This document shows, piece by piece, positions 56,808 to 64,000 of a DNA stretch of 64,000 nucleotides (position 1 is its first letter; the number at the start of each line of letters is the position of its first letter). Where the stretch lies: the NCBI GenBank assembly GCA_004322215.1, contig SCSM01000011.1:186001-250000 (forward strand), read 5' to 3'. The notes beneath the pieces are model-generated. The model did not search any database, was not told the origin of the DNA, and saw only the letters and a program-made list of their open reading frames with translations. The translations under genes and the position numbers were made by a program. The DNA comes from Bacteroidota bacterium. Lineage in GTDB: Bacteria; Bacteroidota; Ignavibacteria; Kapaibacteriales; UBA2268.

Positions 56808-57281
56808 ATGAAAACAAAATATGAAGGCATTGAAATAATTAATGAAAAAGAATTCTTTGCCACACGCATTTTGAATGCGCCAAGGGAAATTGTTTGGAAA
56901 GTATGGACAGAACCTGAACATATTGCGAAATGGTGGGGACCGTCAGGCTTTACTAATACAGTTGAAATTATGGATGTGAAACCGGGAGGAAAATGGAAAT
57001 TTAATATGCATGGTCCCGATGGTGTTGATTATCCAAACATAATTAATTACATCGAAGTCAAAAAACCTGAACTATTGGTTTATAATCATGGTGATGAAGA
57101 AAACCCAGCATTTTTTCATGTAACTGTCAGGTTCGAAGATTTGGAAAATAAAACAAAGCTCGTATGGAATTCTGTTTTTAATTCTGCTGAACAATTGAAA
57201 AAAGTAATTGATGAACACAATGCATTAGAAGGATTAAAACAGAATATTGATAAACTTGAAAAATATTTGGAGAATTTATAA
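56808..57281 (+). CDS. AHSA1/SRPBCC protein 4 of 5
   Basis: The 157-residue protein has LNAPREIVWKVWTEPEHIAK, WWGPSGFTNTVEIMDVKPGG and KWKFNMHGPDGVDYPNIINY; the C-terminal helix is ALEGLKQNIDKLEKYLENL. It is closest by eye to copy 1 in the N-terminal half (WKVWTxPEH and KPGG are shared). AGGAG precedes the ATG. Confidence 0.88.
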   Translation: MKTKYEGIEIINEKEFFATRILNAPREIVWKVWTEPEHIAKWWGPSGFTNTVEIMDVKPGGKWKFNMHGPDGVDYPNIINYIEVKKPELLVYNHGDEENPAFFHVTVRFEDLENKTKLVWNSVFNSAEQLKKVIDEHNALEGLKQNIDKLEKYLENL

Positions 57282-57311
57282 ATAATAATAAATAAATATA
57301 AAAGGAAAGTT

Positions 57312-57752
57312 ATGGGAAATAATTCATTAATAGTAAAACGAGAGTATAACGCTTCAATAGAAAAAGTCTGGGATGCAATCACAAATATTGAAAAAATGAA
57401 GTCCTGGTATATGCCAGAACTCAAAAATTTTCTACCGGTTGTTGGATTTCAAACAGAATTTTCAATGACACATGAGGGAAAGGTTTTCCCTCATATTTGG
57501 AAAGTAACTGAAGTTATTCCAAAAGAGAAAATCAGTTATGAATGGCGTTACAAGGGCTATCCCGGCAATTCATTAGTTACTTTTGATTTGCAATCCGAAG
57601 GAAACAAAACTAATTTAACACTTACTCATAGTGGTTTGGAAACATTCCAACCCGAGAAATATCCCGAATTGGACAGAAAACAATTCGAGGAAGGATGGAA
57701 CTCATTGCTCAACGATTTATTGGTGAAATTTTTAGAATCAAATTCTGATTAA
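57312..57752 (+). CDS. AHSA1/SRPBCC protein 5 of 5 (divergent)
   Basis: The 146-residue protein keeps the fold pattern: YNASIEKVWDAITNIEKMKS, a TEFSMTHEGKVFPHIWKVTE strand pair, the EWRYKGYPGNSLVTFDLQSE strands and the final EEGWNSLLNDLLVKFLESNS helix. It lacks the WWGP motif of copies 1-4 (SWYMPEL instead) and therefore probably belongs to a different AHSA1 subfamily. An AAAGGAAAG site precedes the ATG. It is the last gene of the operon before a hairpin. Confidence 0.85.
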   Translation: MGNNSLIVKREYNASIEKVWDAITNIEKMKSWYMPELKNFLPVVGFQTEFSMTHEGKVFPHIWKVTEVIPKEKISYEWRYKGYPGNSLVTFDLQSEGNKTNLTLTHSGLETFQPEKYPELDRKQFEEGWNSLLNDLLVKFLESNSD

Positions 57753-57770
57753 TAAATATAATCAGGATTT
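57745..57770 (+). terminator. Possible weak terminator of the AHSA1 operon
   Basis: CTGATTA (57745-57751) and TAATCAG (57759-57765) form a stem overlapping the stop codon, followed by GATTTT. It is AT-rich and therefore only a tentative call. Confidence 0.35.
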
Positions 57771-57810
57771 TAGTAATTAATAGAAAACTATTTAACCTAT
57801 AATCAATTTA

Positions 57811-60180
57811 TTATTTAAATATTTTGTAGCTCATGTAGGATAGTAGTAACATTAATATTAATATATATAATAGATTATTTTTTAATATCTTTAAAATAAA
57901 ATATAATGGCTTAATAATATCATTACCATCTAATATTTCATTCTTTGGAGATAATAAATAATCAACAATTTGGGAATGGGGTATGTCATTTATCCCACTC
58001 CCCCATTTTTTATTAGGTTCTGAGCCCATCACAAATTCAATAATTCCACCTGAAATAATATCTTCATGTCTGATGTAACATTTAGTGTAATTCTCTCCAT
58101 TCAGTTTTGCTGACTGGATATAAATATTACTTGATGAAACATCTTTAGCTCTGATAATAAATTTTTTTCCGTTTTCTAAATTAATCGTTACTTTAGGAAA
58201 TAAAGGTGTTCCTATTGCATATTCATTATTTCCCGGGCATACCGGGTAGAATCCCATCGCACTAAAGACATACCATGCAGACATTTGACCGCAATCATCA
58301 TTTCCAATTAATCCTTCTGGATTTTTTGAATAAAATTCGGCTAATATTTTTCTTACATATTTTTGTGTCATCCAGGGTTTACCGTTGTAATCATATAGAT
58401 ATGCAACATGGTGGTCAGGTTCATTGGCTTGTGCATATTGACCTATAAACCCCGTTATATCAGAAGGTTTATTACCGGTAATTTTTTCTTTTGAATTAAA
58501 AAACTCATTCAGTTTTAGTTCAAATTCTTGTTTCCCACCCATCATAGTAATGTAAGTTTGAATATCCTGAAGAACATGAAAGTTATACTGCCAGCAGTTT
58601 GCTTCTGTGAAGTGTTTACTAACTTCAGAAGGGGTAAAAGGCACATACCATCTGCTTTCATAACGTGGTCGCAGAAATCCGGTTTTATAATCAAATAAAT
58701 ATTTATAGGATTGAGCTCTTTTAATAAATCTTTTATATTCTATTTCATCATTTAATGATTTTGCCATAAGTGCTATGCACCAATCATCATAAGAATATTC
58801 TAATGTTTTGGAAACAGATTCTTCATCTTCATTACAGTTTATATAATGATTTTTTATATATGTTTCGTGTCCGAGATGACCGTCATCAGCACTATGTCTC
58901 ATAGCATCAAATGCAAGTTTTACGTCATAATTCCTTATTCCTTTCATATAAGCATCAACAATCACAGGTACGGAATGATAACCAATCATTGTATTAGTTT
59001 CATTCGATGACAATTCCCAAACAGGCAGCAATCCTCCTTCTGAATACTGTCTTAAGAATGTGTTGACAAAATCATTTGTCCTCTTTTGGTCAATCAGAGT
59101 TAAAAGGGGATGTTCTGCACGATATGTATCCCATAATGAAAAAACTGTGTAATAATCGAAGTTTTCTGCTTGATGAATTTTATTATCTCTCCCCCTGTAT
59201 CTTCCGTCAATATCTGAATATATATTTGGAGCAAGCATTGAATGATATAGAGCAGTATAAAAATTTGTTTTTTGTTCCTCAGTTCCTCCCTCAACAATTA
59301 TTTTTTCCAAATTTTTCTCCCATTCATCCCCGGCTTTCTGTCTTATTTCATCAAAAGATTTATTCTGTGATTCACTTTTAAGATTTTTCATAGCTCCATC
59401 AATATCAACACCGGATAAACCTACTCTTACATATATGACACTATCCTTATTGGTATTGAATGTAAAAATTGCTTTGATATTTTTTCCGTTTAAAAAATTT
59501 GCATTAATATTTACTTTGTCATTTTTGGCAAGTGTATATTTAATGAATGGCTTTGAAAAAATTATTACGTAGTATAACTTTTGGTCTTTTGCCCATCCTT
59601 TTGAACGGCGGTATCCGACAACAATGCTATCGTTTAGTACTTCAATCTGTGAATCTATTACAGTATCCCTGTGAACCAAATCCAGTAAAATATTTGCATT
59701 TGAATTTTGAGGAAAAGTATATTTATGCATTCCCGTTCTGAGTGTCGCTGTCAACTCAACTCTGATATTATATTTATCGAGAAGAACACTGTAATATCCC
59801 GGTTCAGCATACTCATTTAATTTCTTAAAATGTGAAGAATAATTTTTATTTTCAAATTCCAAATTTCCTGTAGTTGGCATCATCAAAATATCGCAATAAT
59901 CAGATAATCCCGTTCCACTCAAATGTGTATGTGAAAATCCATAAATTATCGAATCATTATAATGATACCCCGATGCAGCATTCCAGCCGGACAATCTTGT
60001 ATCAGGGCTTAACTGAACAAATCCAAAAGGCATGCTCACACCAGGATATGTATGGCCGTGTCCCCCGGTACCAATAAAAGGATCGACATAAGAAATTAAG
60101 TTTATTACTTCCTCAATTTTATTATTAGATAATAAAATTGAAAATATTAAAATTGATAAAATATATACTGTTCTCTTCAT
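57811..60180 (-). CDS. GH92 alpha-mannosidase with C-terminal membrane anchor
   Basis: The 789-residue protein has an N-terminal signal-like helix, then SYVDPFIGTGGHGHTYPG (about 30-47), YSEGGLLPVWELSSNETNTM and GNDDCGQMSAWYVFSAMGFY (about 625-645). These are GH92 signatures, including the calcium- and substrate-binding Glu and the catalytic Asp region. GH92 enzymes are exo-acting alpha-mannosidases on N-glycans or mannans. Unusually, the protein ends in a hydrophobic helix (NNLLYILILMLLLSYM) with a short basic tail, so it is probably tethered to the membrane rather than lipidated or secreted by T9SS. It is a single gene. Confidence 0.9.
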   Translation of the reverse strand: MKRTVYILSILIFSILLSNNKIEEVINLISYVDPFIGTGGHGHTYPGVSMPFGFVQLSPDTRLSGWNAASGYHYNDSIIYGFSHTHLSGTGLSDYCDILMMPTTGNLEFENKNYSSHFKKLNEYAEPGYYSVLLDKYNIRVELTATLRTGMHKYTFPQNSNANILLDLVHRDTVIDSQIEVLNDSIVVGYRRSKGWAKDQKLYYVIIFSKPFIKYTLAKNDKVNINANFLNGKNIKAIFTFNTNKDSVIYVRVGLSGVDIDGAMKNLKSESQNKSFDEIRQKAGDEWEKNLEKIIVEGGTEEQKTNFYTALYHSMLAPNIYSDIDGRYRGRDNKIHQAENFDYYTVFSLWDTYRAEHPLLTLIDQKRTNDFVNTFLRQYSEGGLLPVWELSSNETNTMIGYHSVPVIVDAYMKGIRNYDVKLAFDAMRHSADDGHLGHETYIKNHYINCNEDEESVSKTLEYSYDDWCIALMAKSLNDEIEYKRFIKRAQSYKYLFDYKTGFLRPRYESRWYVPFTPSEVSKHFTEANCWQYNFHVLQDIQTYITMMGGKQEFELKLNEFFNSKEKITGNKPSDITGFIGQYAQANEPDHHVAYLYDYNGKPWMTQKYVRKILAEFYSKNPEGLIGNDDCGQMSAWYVFSAMGFYPVCPGNNEYAIGTPLFPKVTINLENGKKFIIRAKDVSSSNIYIQSAKLNGENYTKCYIRHEDIISGGIIEFVMGSEPNKKWGSGINDIPHSQIVDYLLSPKNEILDGNDIIKPLYFILKILKNNLLYILILMLLLSYMSYKIFK

Positions 60181-60267
60181 AATTAATCTAAATTATGAAA
60201 TTAGAATTTATAATTTATATTTCAATCGAAGTATAATTATCATTTACCTTATAAAATTGAAAAAGTA

Positions 60268-60654
60268 TTAACGGTATTTGATTGCAACAAGCAAAGCACC
60301 CGTAATATATGCGAGCAGCCACCATATATATGCCAGCCGTGAATATATATGCAATTTCTTTGGTACTTCGGCATTGATTCCGCTTTTAATTCTCAATCGC
60401 CATAGAAAAATGTTATCGAGTAACATACCAAAAAGTGAGGAATAACCTAAAATGCCGTGTAATGTAAAGGGTGTATTTTTCGAACCGATAATCATAAATG
60501 TAGTTGCTGTGAAATCAAATATTATTCCTAAAATTAGAAAGGTTAGTACAAATGAAGTTACCAAATGCTTTCTCTGCTCGGAAATTATACCGATTGTATA
60601 TGAAAATAATGCTAAGTTGACGATAATTGTTCCTGTTAATAAAATTGGATTCAT
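60268..60654 (-). CDS. Small membrane protein, HsmA/TIGR03987-like
   Basis: The ATG at 60654 (AAAGG upstream) replaces a TTG start and gives 128 residues. Four or five hydrophobic segments are visible (about 2-22, 33-55, 66-82, 101-123). The sequence pattern FDFTATTFMIIGS and HGILGYSSLFGMLLDNIFLW fits the family I know as TIGR03987/HsmA; I am only moderately sure of the name. It is divergent from the CopD-like gene, which also encodes a small four-helix membrane protein. Confidence 0.6.
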   Translation of the reverse strand: MNPILLTGTIIVNLALFSYTIGIISEQRKHLVTSFVLTFLILGIIFDFTATTFMIIGSKNTPFTLHGILGYSSLFGMLLDNIFLWRLRIKSGINAEVPKKLHIYSRLAYIWWLLAYITGALLVAIKYR

Positions 60655-60811
60655 AAGACCTTTCAATAATAAAAAGGTGTAAAATTAACAATTTATACTG
60701 AGAACAATAATAAAATTTATGATATGCTAACAAATTTATTAATTTAAACTAAATTCATTTTATTTTCTTAATTTTGTTTTATTATTAATTAATGAAAGAT
60801 TGGGAAATAAA

Positions 60812-61255
60812 GTGCATAAATACATATTAATGCTACATATAATTTCAGCAACTATATGGGCTGGCGGTCACCTGATTTTGGTTTTTACAATATTACCGAA
60901 GGTACTAAATACCAAAAATATTGAAATTTTGATAAGATTTGAATCCGGCTTTGAAAAGATTGGTATTCCATCATTAATTGTTCAGGTAATTACAGGTGTA
61001 TGGATGGCGTATGATTTGGTACCTGATATAAAAAGCTGGTTATTACCTCATGAACCTTTGGCTCATTTGATTACATATAAAATATTCCTGTTACTTCTTA
61101 CAATCGGCTTAGCAATAGATGCCCGATTAAGAATTATTCCAAAGTTAAATGAGAATAATTTGAAGTCACTGGCATTTCATATTATTCCGGTAACAATTAT
61201 TGCAGTACTATTTATAATTGTTGGAGTTTCATTCAGAACAGGCGGATTATTTTAG
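60812..61255 (+). CDS. CopD-family membrane protein
   Basis: The likely start is GTG at 60812 (GGGAAA upstream), giving 147 residues; TTG at 60800 adds four. Four hydrophobic segments are present. The first contains HKYILMLHIISATIWAGGHL, the CopD/DUF2269 helix with conserved His. Later segments are SLIVQVITGVWMAYDL and VTIIAVLFIIVGVSFRTG. Relatives bind haem or copper in the membrane; the role here is unknown. It is convergent with the multihaem cytochrome gene, whose stop is 4 bases away. Confidence 0.7.
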   Translation: MHKYILMLHIISATIWAGGHLILVFTILPKVLNTKNIEILIRFESGFEKIGIPSLIVQVITGVWMAYDLVPDIKSWLLPHEPLAHLITYKIFLLLLTIGLAIDARLRIIPKLNENNLKSLAFHIIPVTIIAVLFIIVGVSFRTGGLF

Positions 61256-61259
61256 TTTA

Positions 61260-62501
61260 TTATTTCCTCGATACTACTCTGATAGATTTAATCCGACCGG
61301 GTTTATCCTTAGGATAATTTTTATCATCATGACATGAATTACATACAGGTTTCACAGAATAATTCTTGTTTTCATGACAGCTTTCGCAATCAATTTCCTT
61401 GTGATTTTCATTTAATATTATCCCGGTAACAGAATGATTAAAATTACCGAGTTCCCACTTCTTGTGACAGCTCGAGCAATTCCTGTTTACTTTGCCGATT
61501 TTCCCTCCGTGGCATTTATTGCAGGAAATAGTCTGATGATAGTGTTTCAATGCCCAACCGGCAGTTATAGTATGATTGAACCTGTCCATAATATTTGATT
61601 TGTGGCATTTATCACAACTTTGTTTTTGATGACAGGCAACACATGGCTTATGATGTTCATCTATTGTCTTATGAATCTTTTTTTGCTGAAAAGAAATATT
61701 ATTACCTTTTTTTAAACGGTTTATATCATGGCACCTGATGCAGTTCTCATCCCTGTGACATTCAATACACTGAATTCCGAAAATTTTGTTATGTTCATCA
61801 TGAAAAAAAGTAACAAATTTACCTTTATTATATTTTGTTTCATATACCACTTTTTCCGGATGAGGAATTTCGGGATGTTGCGCATTTGATACAGCATTTA
61901 CAAGTATCGCAATTTTCTGTTCGGAATCATTCTCTTTGAGTTTATGACAACCGTCACAATTTACATTTCTATTCCACTGACGGTGACAATTAATACATTG
62001 CCTGTGGTAAGCTGCGTTCAAGTCAGGTTTCGATAAATCTTCACGCTTTCTTTCCTCGGCATGGCACTTTTTGCATTTAAGTACCGGACCTGTCGTATTA
62101 TAATGATGACAGCCGTTGCACCCGCCAGACATCTCAGACATTTCCGAGTGTATCCTGTGAGAAAATATAACGGGGCCATACTTCCCATAAATATCATTCA
62201 TTTTAACGATTATCGGACCTTCTTCTGGTCTGTGAAAAACGGAAATCATCTTGCTACGCGGACAATTCACCAATGCCGGGTCTGATTTCGTCGGATATTC
62301 GTAGGTATGACAGGTTTTACAATTCGTATAAAGTTTCTTCATCATTTTTTGCTGATTACTTTTTTCTTTCCCGGTTTTTGTTGTCTTTGCTTTGCTTACA
62401 CTTTTTTTCTGTGGCTTAGCATCCTTATTATCCTGCCACTTCGAGGATAATCCTACTGTTGCAATAGCAAGAATTATAACTATCAAATAGAACTTTTTCA
62501 T
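61260..62501 (-). CDS. Thirteen-haem periplasmic cytochrome c (Hmc-like)
   Basis: The start at 62501 (AAGG upstream) gives 413 residues with a signal peptide (MKKFYLIVIILAIATVGLSS). I count 13 CxxCH motifs, from CKTCH near the N-terminus to CNSCH near the C-terminus, with many extra His that can serve as distal ligands, as in class III multihaem cytochromes. It follows the NrfD/HybB subunit gene on the same strand with a 116-base gap. This arrangement (membrane quinone subunit plus multihaem cytochrome) resembles Hmc/Tmc complexes that exchange electrons between the quinone pool and the periplasm. The direction of electron flow is unknown. Confidence 0.88.
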   Translation of the reverse strand: MKKFYLIVIILAIATVGLSSKWQDNKDAKPQKKSVSKAKTTKTGKEKSNQQKMMKKLYTNCKTCHTYEYPTKSDPALVNCPRSKMISVFHRPEEGPIIVKMNDIYGKYGPVIFSHRIHSEMSEMSGGCNGCHHYNTTGPVLKCKKCHAEERKREDLSKPDLNAAYHRQCINCHRQWNRNVNCDGCHKLKENDSEQKIAILVNAVSNAQHPEIPHPEKVVYETKYNKGKFVTFFHDEHNKIFGIQCIECHRDENCIRCHDINRLKKGNNISFQQKKIHKTIDEHHKPCVACHQKQSCDKCHKSNIMDRFNHTITAGWALKHYHQTISCNKCHGGKIGKVNRNCSSCHKKWELGNFNHSVTGIILNENHKEIDCESCHENKNYSVKPVCNSCHDDKNYPKDKPGRIKSIRVVSRK

Positions 62502-62617
62502 TTTAAACCTTATAATATCAATGTTCAATTCTCATTTATTAATCAAAAAACAAATTTGCTCCTTTATTCTAAAATTTACTTTTATATTACTTAATTAAAT
62601 TTCAAAATTTGATTATC

Positions 62618-63835
62618 CTATTCATCTATAACAACTTTCATTGGATGCTGATGTAAATTAATAACAGGCAGATATCTTACTGCTAACCTGTATAGCAAAA
62701 CCAACATTGCTATGCATCCTATTGTAACTGAAAATTCGCCGAATGAAGGAATATATGCTTCCTTACTATATGGTGGATGATATGCAATAATGAAATTATT
62801 GATTCTGTTTAATAGGACACCGAATATTACTAAACATGAGCCGATAAATAATTTCAATGGTGATTTCAATACCCTATCCATCAAAAACATTATCAACGGA
62901 ACTATGACTCCGAATACCATTTCAAATATGAACATTACACTTTCAATATTGAAATGAGCCAAATATCTGAATGTTTCTCTGATGAACATATCTCCCAATT
63001 TAAATGCAAGATAAATTCCGAGTATCGGTCCTACGAACCTTCCAAGCTTAGAAAGAACTTCCATCTCCGGCTTTATTCCAAGTGACCTCGATGCTAACAT
63101 TGATTCGAAAATCACCATCGGGAATCCGACAGAGATTGCTGAAATCAAAAACATCAACGGTAAAACAGGTGTCTGCCACAAAGGATGCATCTTGTTCCCT
63201 GCGATAACCATAAGAGTCCCTAACGAGGATTGATGCAATGTTGACAATACGACGCCGGCTATAATGAAAACAAACATTGCTTTCGATAATATTTTATCCA
63301 GGAAATTCACAAGTTTATTCAGTGGCTCATTTAAATAATGTAACAATCCATTAAATTTTATTTTTCCATTTAACTTTTCCGTTAAAATTGGCATAAATTC
63401 AATATAAAGCACAGTAAGATAAATCATAACACAGATACCAACCTCAAACAATGCAGAATTTGGATTCCACATAACCAATGGATGCCAGATATAATAATAT
63501 CTCCCTATATCCACAGCCACAGCCATAGCCACAAATGTGTAACCGAGCATCGCAGTCAGAAGTGCAGGTCTCACTATCGCATGGAACTGCTCCTTATGCA
63601 TCACATGACCGAGTGCGGCTGATGTGAATCCTCCGGCAGCGAGTGCAACTCCTGCAGCCACATCAACTCCAATCCAAAGACCCCATGGATAAAGATTATT
63701 AAGGTTTGTTACAGAGCCGATTCCGAATATTATTCTTGCAGCAATGAATGCCAAACCGTTTATTGCAATAAGACATAATATAATTACACCGGGAGTAAAA
63801 TATTTAAACTTTATTGGTTGTGGTTCTTCAAACAT
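62618..63835 (-). CDS. NrfD/HybB-type quinone-reactive membrane subunit
   Basis: The 405-residue protein has about nine or ten hydrophobic segments and matches the HybB/NrfD/PsrC superfamily: NLYPWGLWIGVDVAAGVALA, the RPALLTAMLGYTFVAMAVAV helix and DIGRYYYIWHPLVMWNPNS. These subunits bind quinone and pass electrons to partner iron-sulfur and cytochrome subunits. The ATG overlaps the upstream gene by 8 bases (ATGTTTGA), and the 13-haem cytochrome follows, so the three form one transcription unit. Confidence 0.9.
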   Translation of the reverse strand: MFEEPQPIKFKYFTPGVIILCLIAINGLAFIAARIIFGIGSVTNLNNLYPWGLWIGVDVAAGVALAAGGFTSAALGHVMHKEQFHAIVRPALLTAMLGYTFVAMAVAVDIGRYYYIWHPLVMWNPNSALFEVGICVMIYLTVLYIEFMPILTEKLNGKIKFNGLLHYLNEPLNKLVNFLDKILSKAMFVFIIAGVVLSTLHQSSLGTLMVIAGNKMHPLWQTPVLPLMFLISAISVGFPMVIFESMLASRSLGIKPEMEVLSKLGRFVGPILGIYLAFKLGDMFIRETFRYLAHFNIESVMFIFEMVFGVIVPLIMFLMDRVLKSPLKLFIGSCLVIFGVLLNRINNFIIAYHPPYSKEAYIPSFGEFSVTIGCIAMLVLLYRLAVRYLPVINLHQHPMKVVIDE

Positions 63836-64000
63836 AATCTATCTCCTTTTCCTGCTTGACTTCTTCTTTCCTTTTCGTAATCCACATCATGGCACCAAGC
63901 CAGGAATATAGTGCAACCGGCGGTACGAAATAGGCAAATATTCCATGTTGAATTGATTCCGATACTCCGGGTGCCGGCTTGTTGTTCAATTTTGGTAATC
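63828..64000 (-). CDS. Membrane-anchored C-terminal part of an Hmc-like complex subunit (partial)
   Basis: Only the last 56 or so codons are in the window. They read LPKLNNKPAPGVSESIQHGI, then a hydrophobic segment FAYFVPPVALYSWLGAMMWI and the basic tail TKRKEEVKQEKEIDYV, ending at TGA 63830-63828. A single C-terminal helix like this is common at the end of the 4Fe-4S dicluster subunit (HmcB-like) in such operons, which is the best guess. The stop overlaps the NrfD start by 8 bases. Confidence 0.55.
   Translation of the reverse strand, partial: LPKLNNKPAPGVSESIQHGIFAYFVPPVALYSWLGAMMWITKRKEEVKQEKEIDYV

Noticed and set aside
1-64000. tRNA, rRNA, riboswitch, IS element or prophage
   Set aside because: I scanned for T-loop patterns, rRNA motifs, transposase motifs and phage structural genes by eye and saw none apart from the tmRNA; a covariance-model search would be needed to be certain.

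Overview
The window is an AT-rich bacterial chromosome segment. It most likely comes from the Bacteroidota/Chlorobiota/Ignavibacteriota-Kapabacteria (FCB) group. The support is: three large secreted proteins with type IX secretion (Por-type) C-terminal domains; a BatA/VWA membrane protein; a tmRNA whose predicted tag (ADYNYALAA) resembles the one I recall for Chlorobium; and promoter-like TTTG-N19/20-TAnnTTTG motifs of Bacteroidota type. Many genes also have strong Shine-Dalgarno sequences, and there is a MotAB pair and a 13-haem cytochrome, which fits an Ignavibacteria/Kapabacteria-like lineage better than a classic Bacteroidales genome. Taxonomy is inference from gene content only.

Layout. 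1-4105: the 5' part of rarA, a LOG-family gene with a DUF302 gene, a hicB antitoxin followed by a hicA toxin gene broken by one in-frame stop, and a BatA/VWA protein. 4106-4570: a gap with a MITE-like palindromic element and a possible mini-gene interrupted by TAG. 4571-11458: a giant-propeller T9SS protein, a long-chain acyl-CoA synthetase and a PNGase F-like T9SS protein. 11501-17470: xerD overlapping a 7TM-HD (PgpH-like) phosphodiesterase, rsmE and a TPR protein. 17606-27715: an envelope cluster with an SRPBCC protein, a PDZ protein with unusual GxDxY/SQG repeats, a macro-domain protein, an OstA/LptA-like protein, a 1333-residue IgGFc-binding-like T9SS protein and an outer-membrane-type protein, closed by a strong terminator. 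27880-30129: a HIT, rsmA and PflA-like radical SAM operon. 30175-35046: a K+ channel, two glycosyltransferases, mnmA and rpmB. 35265-44404: a protease/propeller/barrel fusion, a response regulator with a degenerate HD-GYP domain, motB, motA, a TPR lipoprotein and an orphan OmpR-type regulator. 44502-50491: an orphan solute-binding protein, a tetrahaem cytochrome, pyrG, an FKBP lipoprotein, a GlmU-like protein and a Cys-rich small protein. 50498-53279: a glycosyltransferase, an interrupted nucleotidyltransferase gene, tmRNA, a frameshifted DUF2283 gene and a VOC protein. 54875-57752: an ArsR regulator with a perfect operator palindrome, followed by five tandem AHSA1/SRPBCC genes. 57811-64000: a GH92 mannosidase, an HsmA-like and a CopD-like membrane protein in divergent orientation, and an Hmc-like electron-transfer operon (partial membrane subunit, NrfD/HybB, 13-haem cytochrome c).

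The most interesting items are the ArsR plus five-AHSA1 operon with an operator lying on its promoter, the PDZ plus GxDxY/SQG repeat protein, the protease/propeller/barrel fusion, the PNGase F-like secreted enzyme, and four small genes each broken by a single lesion, two of them flanking the tmRNA. I found no tRNA, rRNA, CRISPR array, insertion sequence or prophage. I cannot point to one clearly undescribed multi-gene system. The AHSA1 array and the GxDxY/SQG repeat family are the best candidates.
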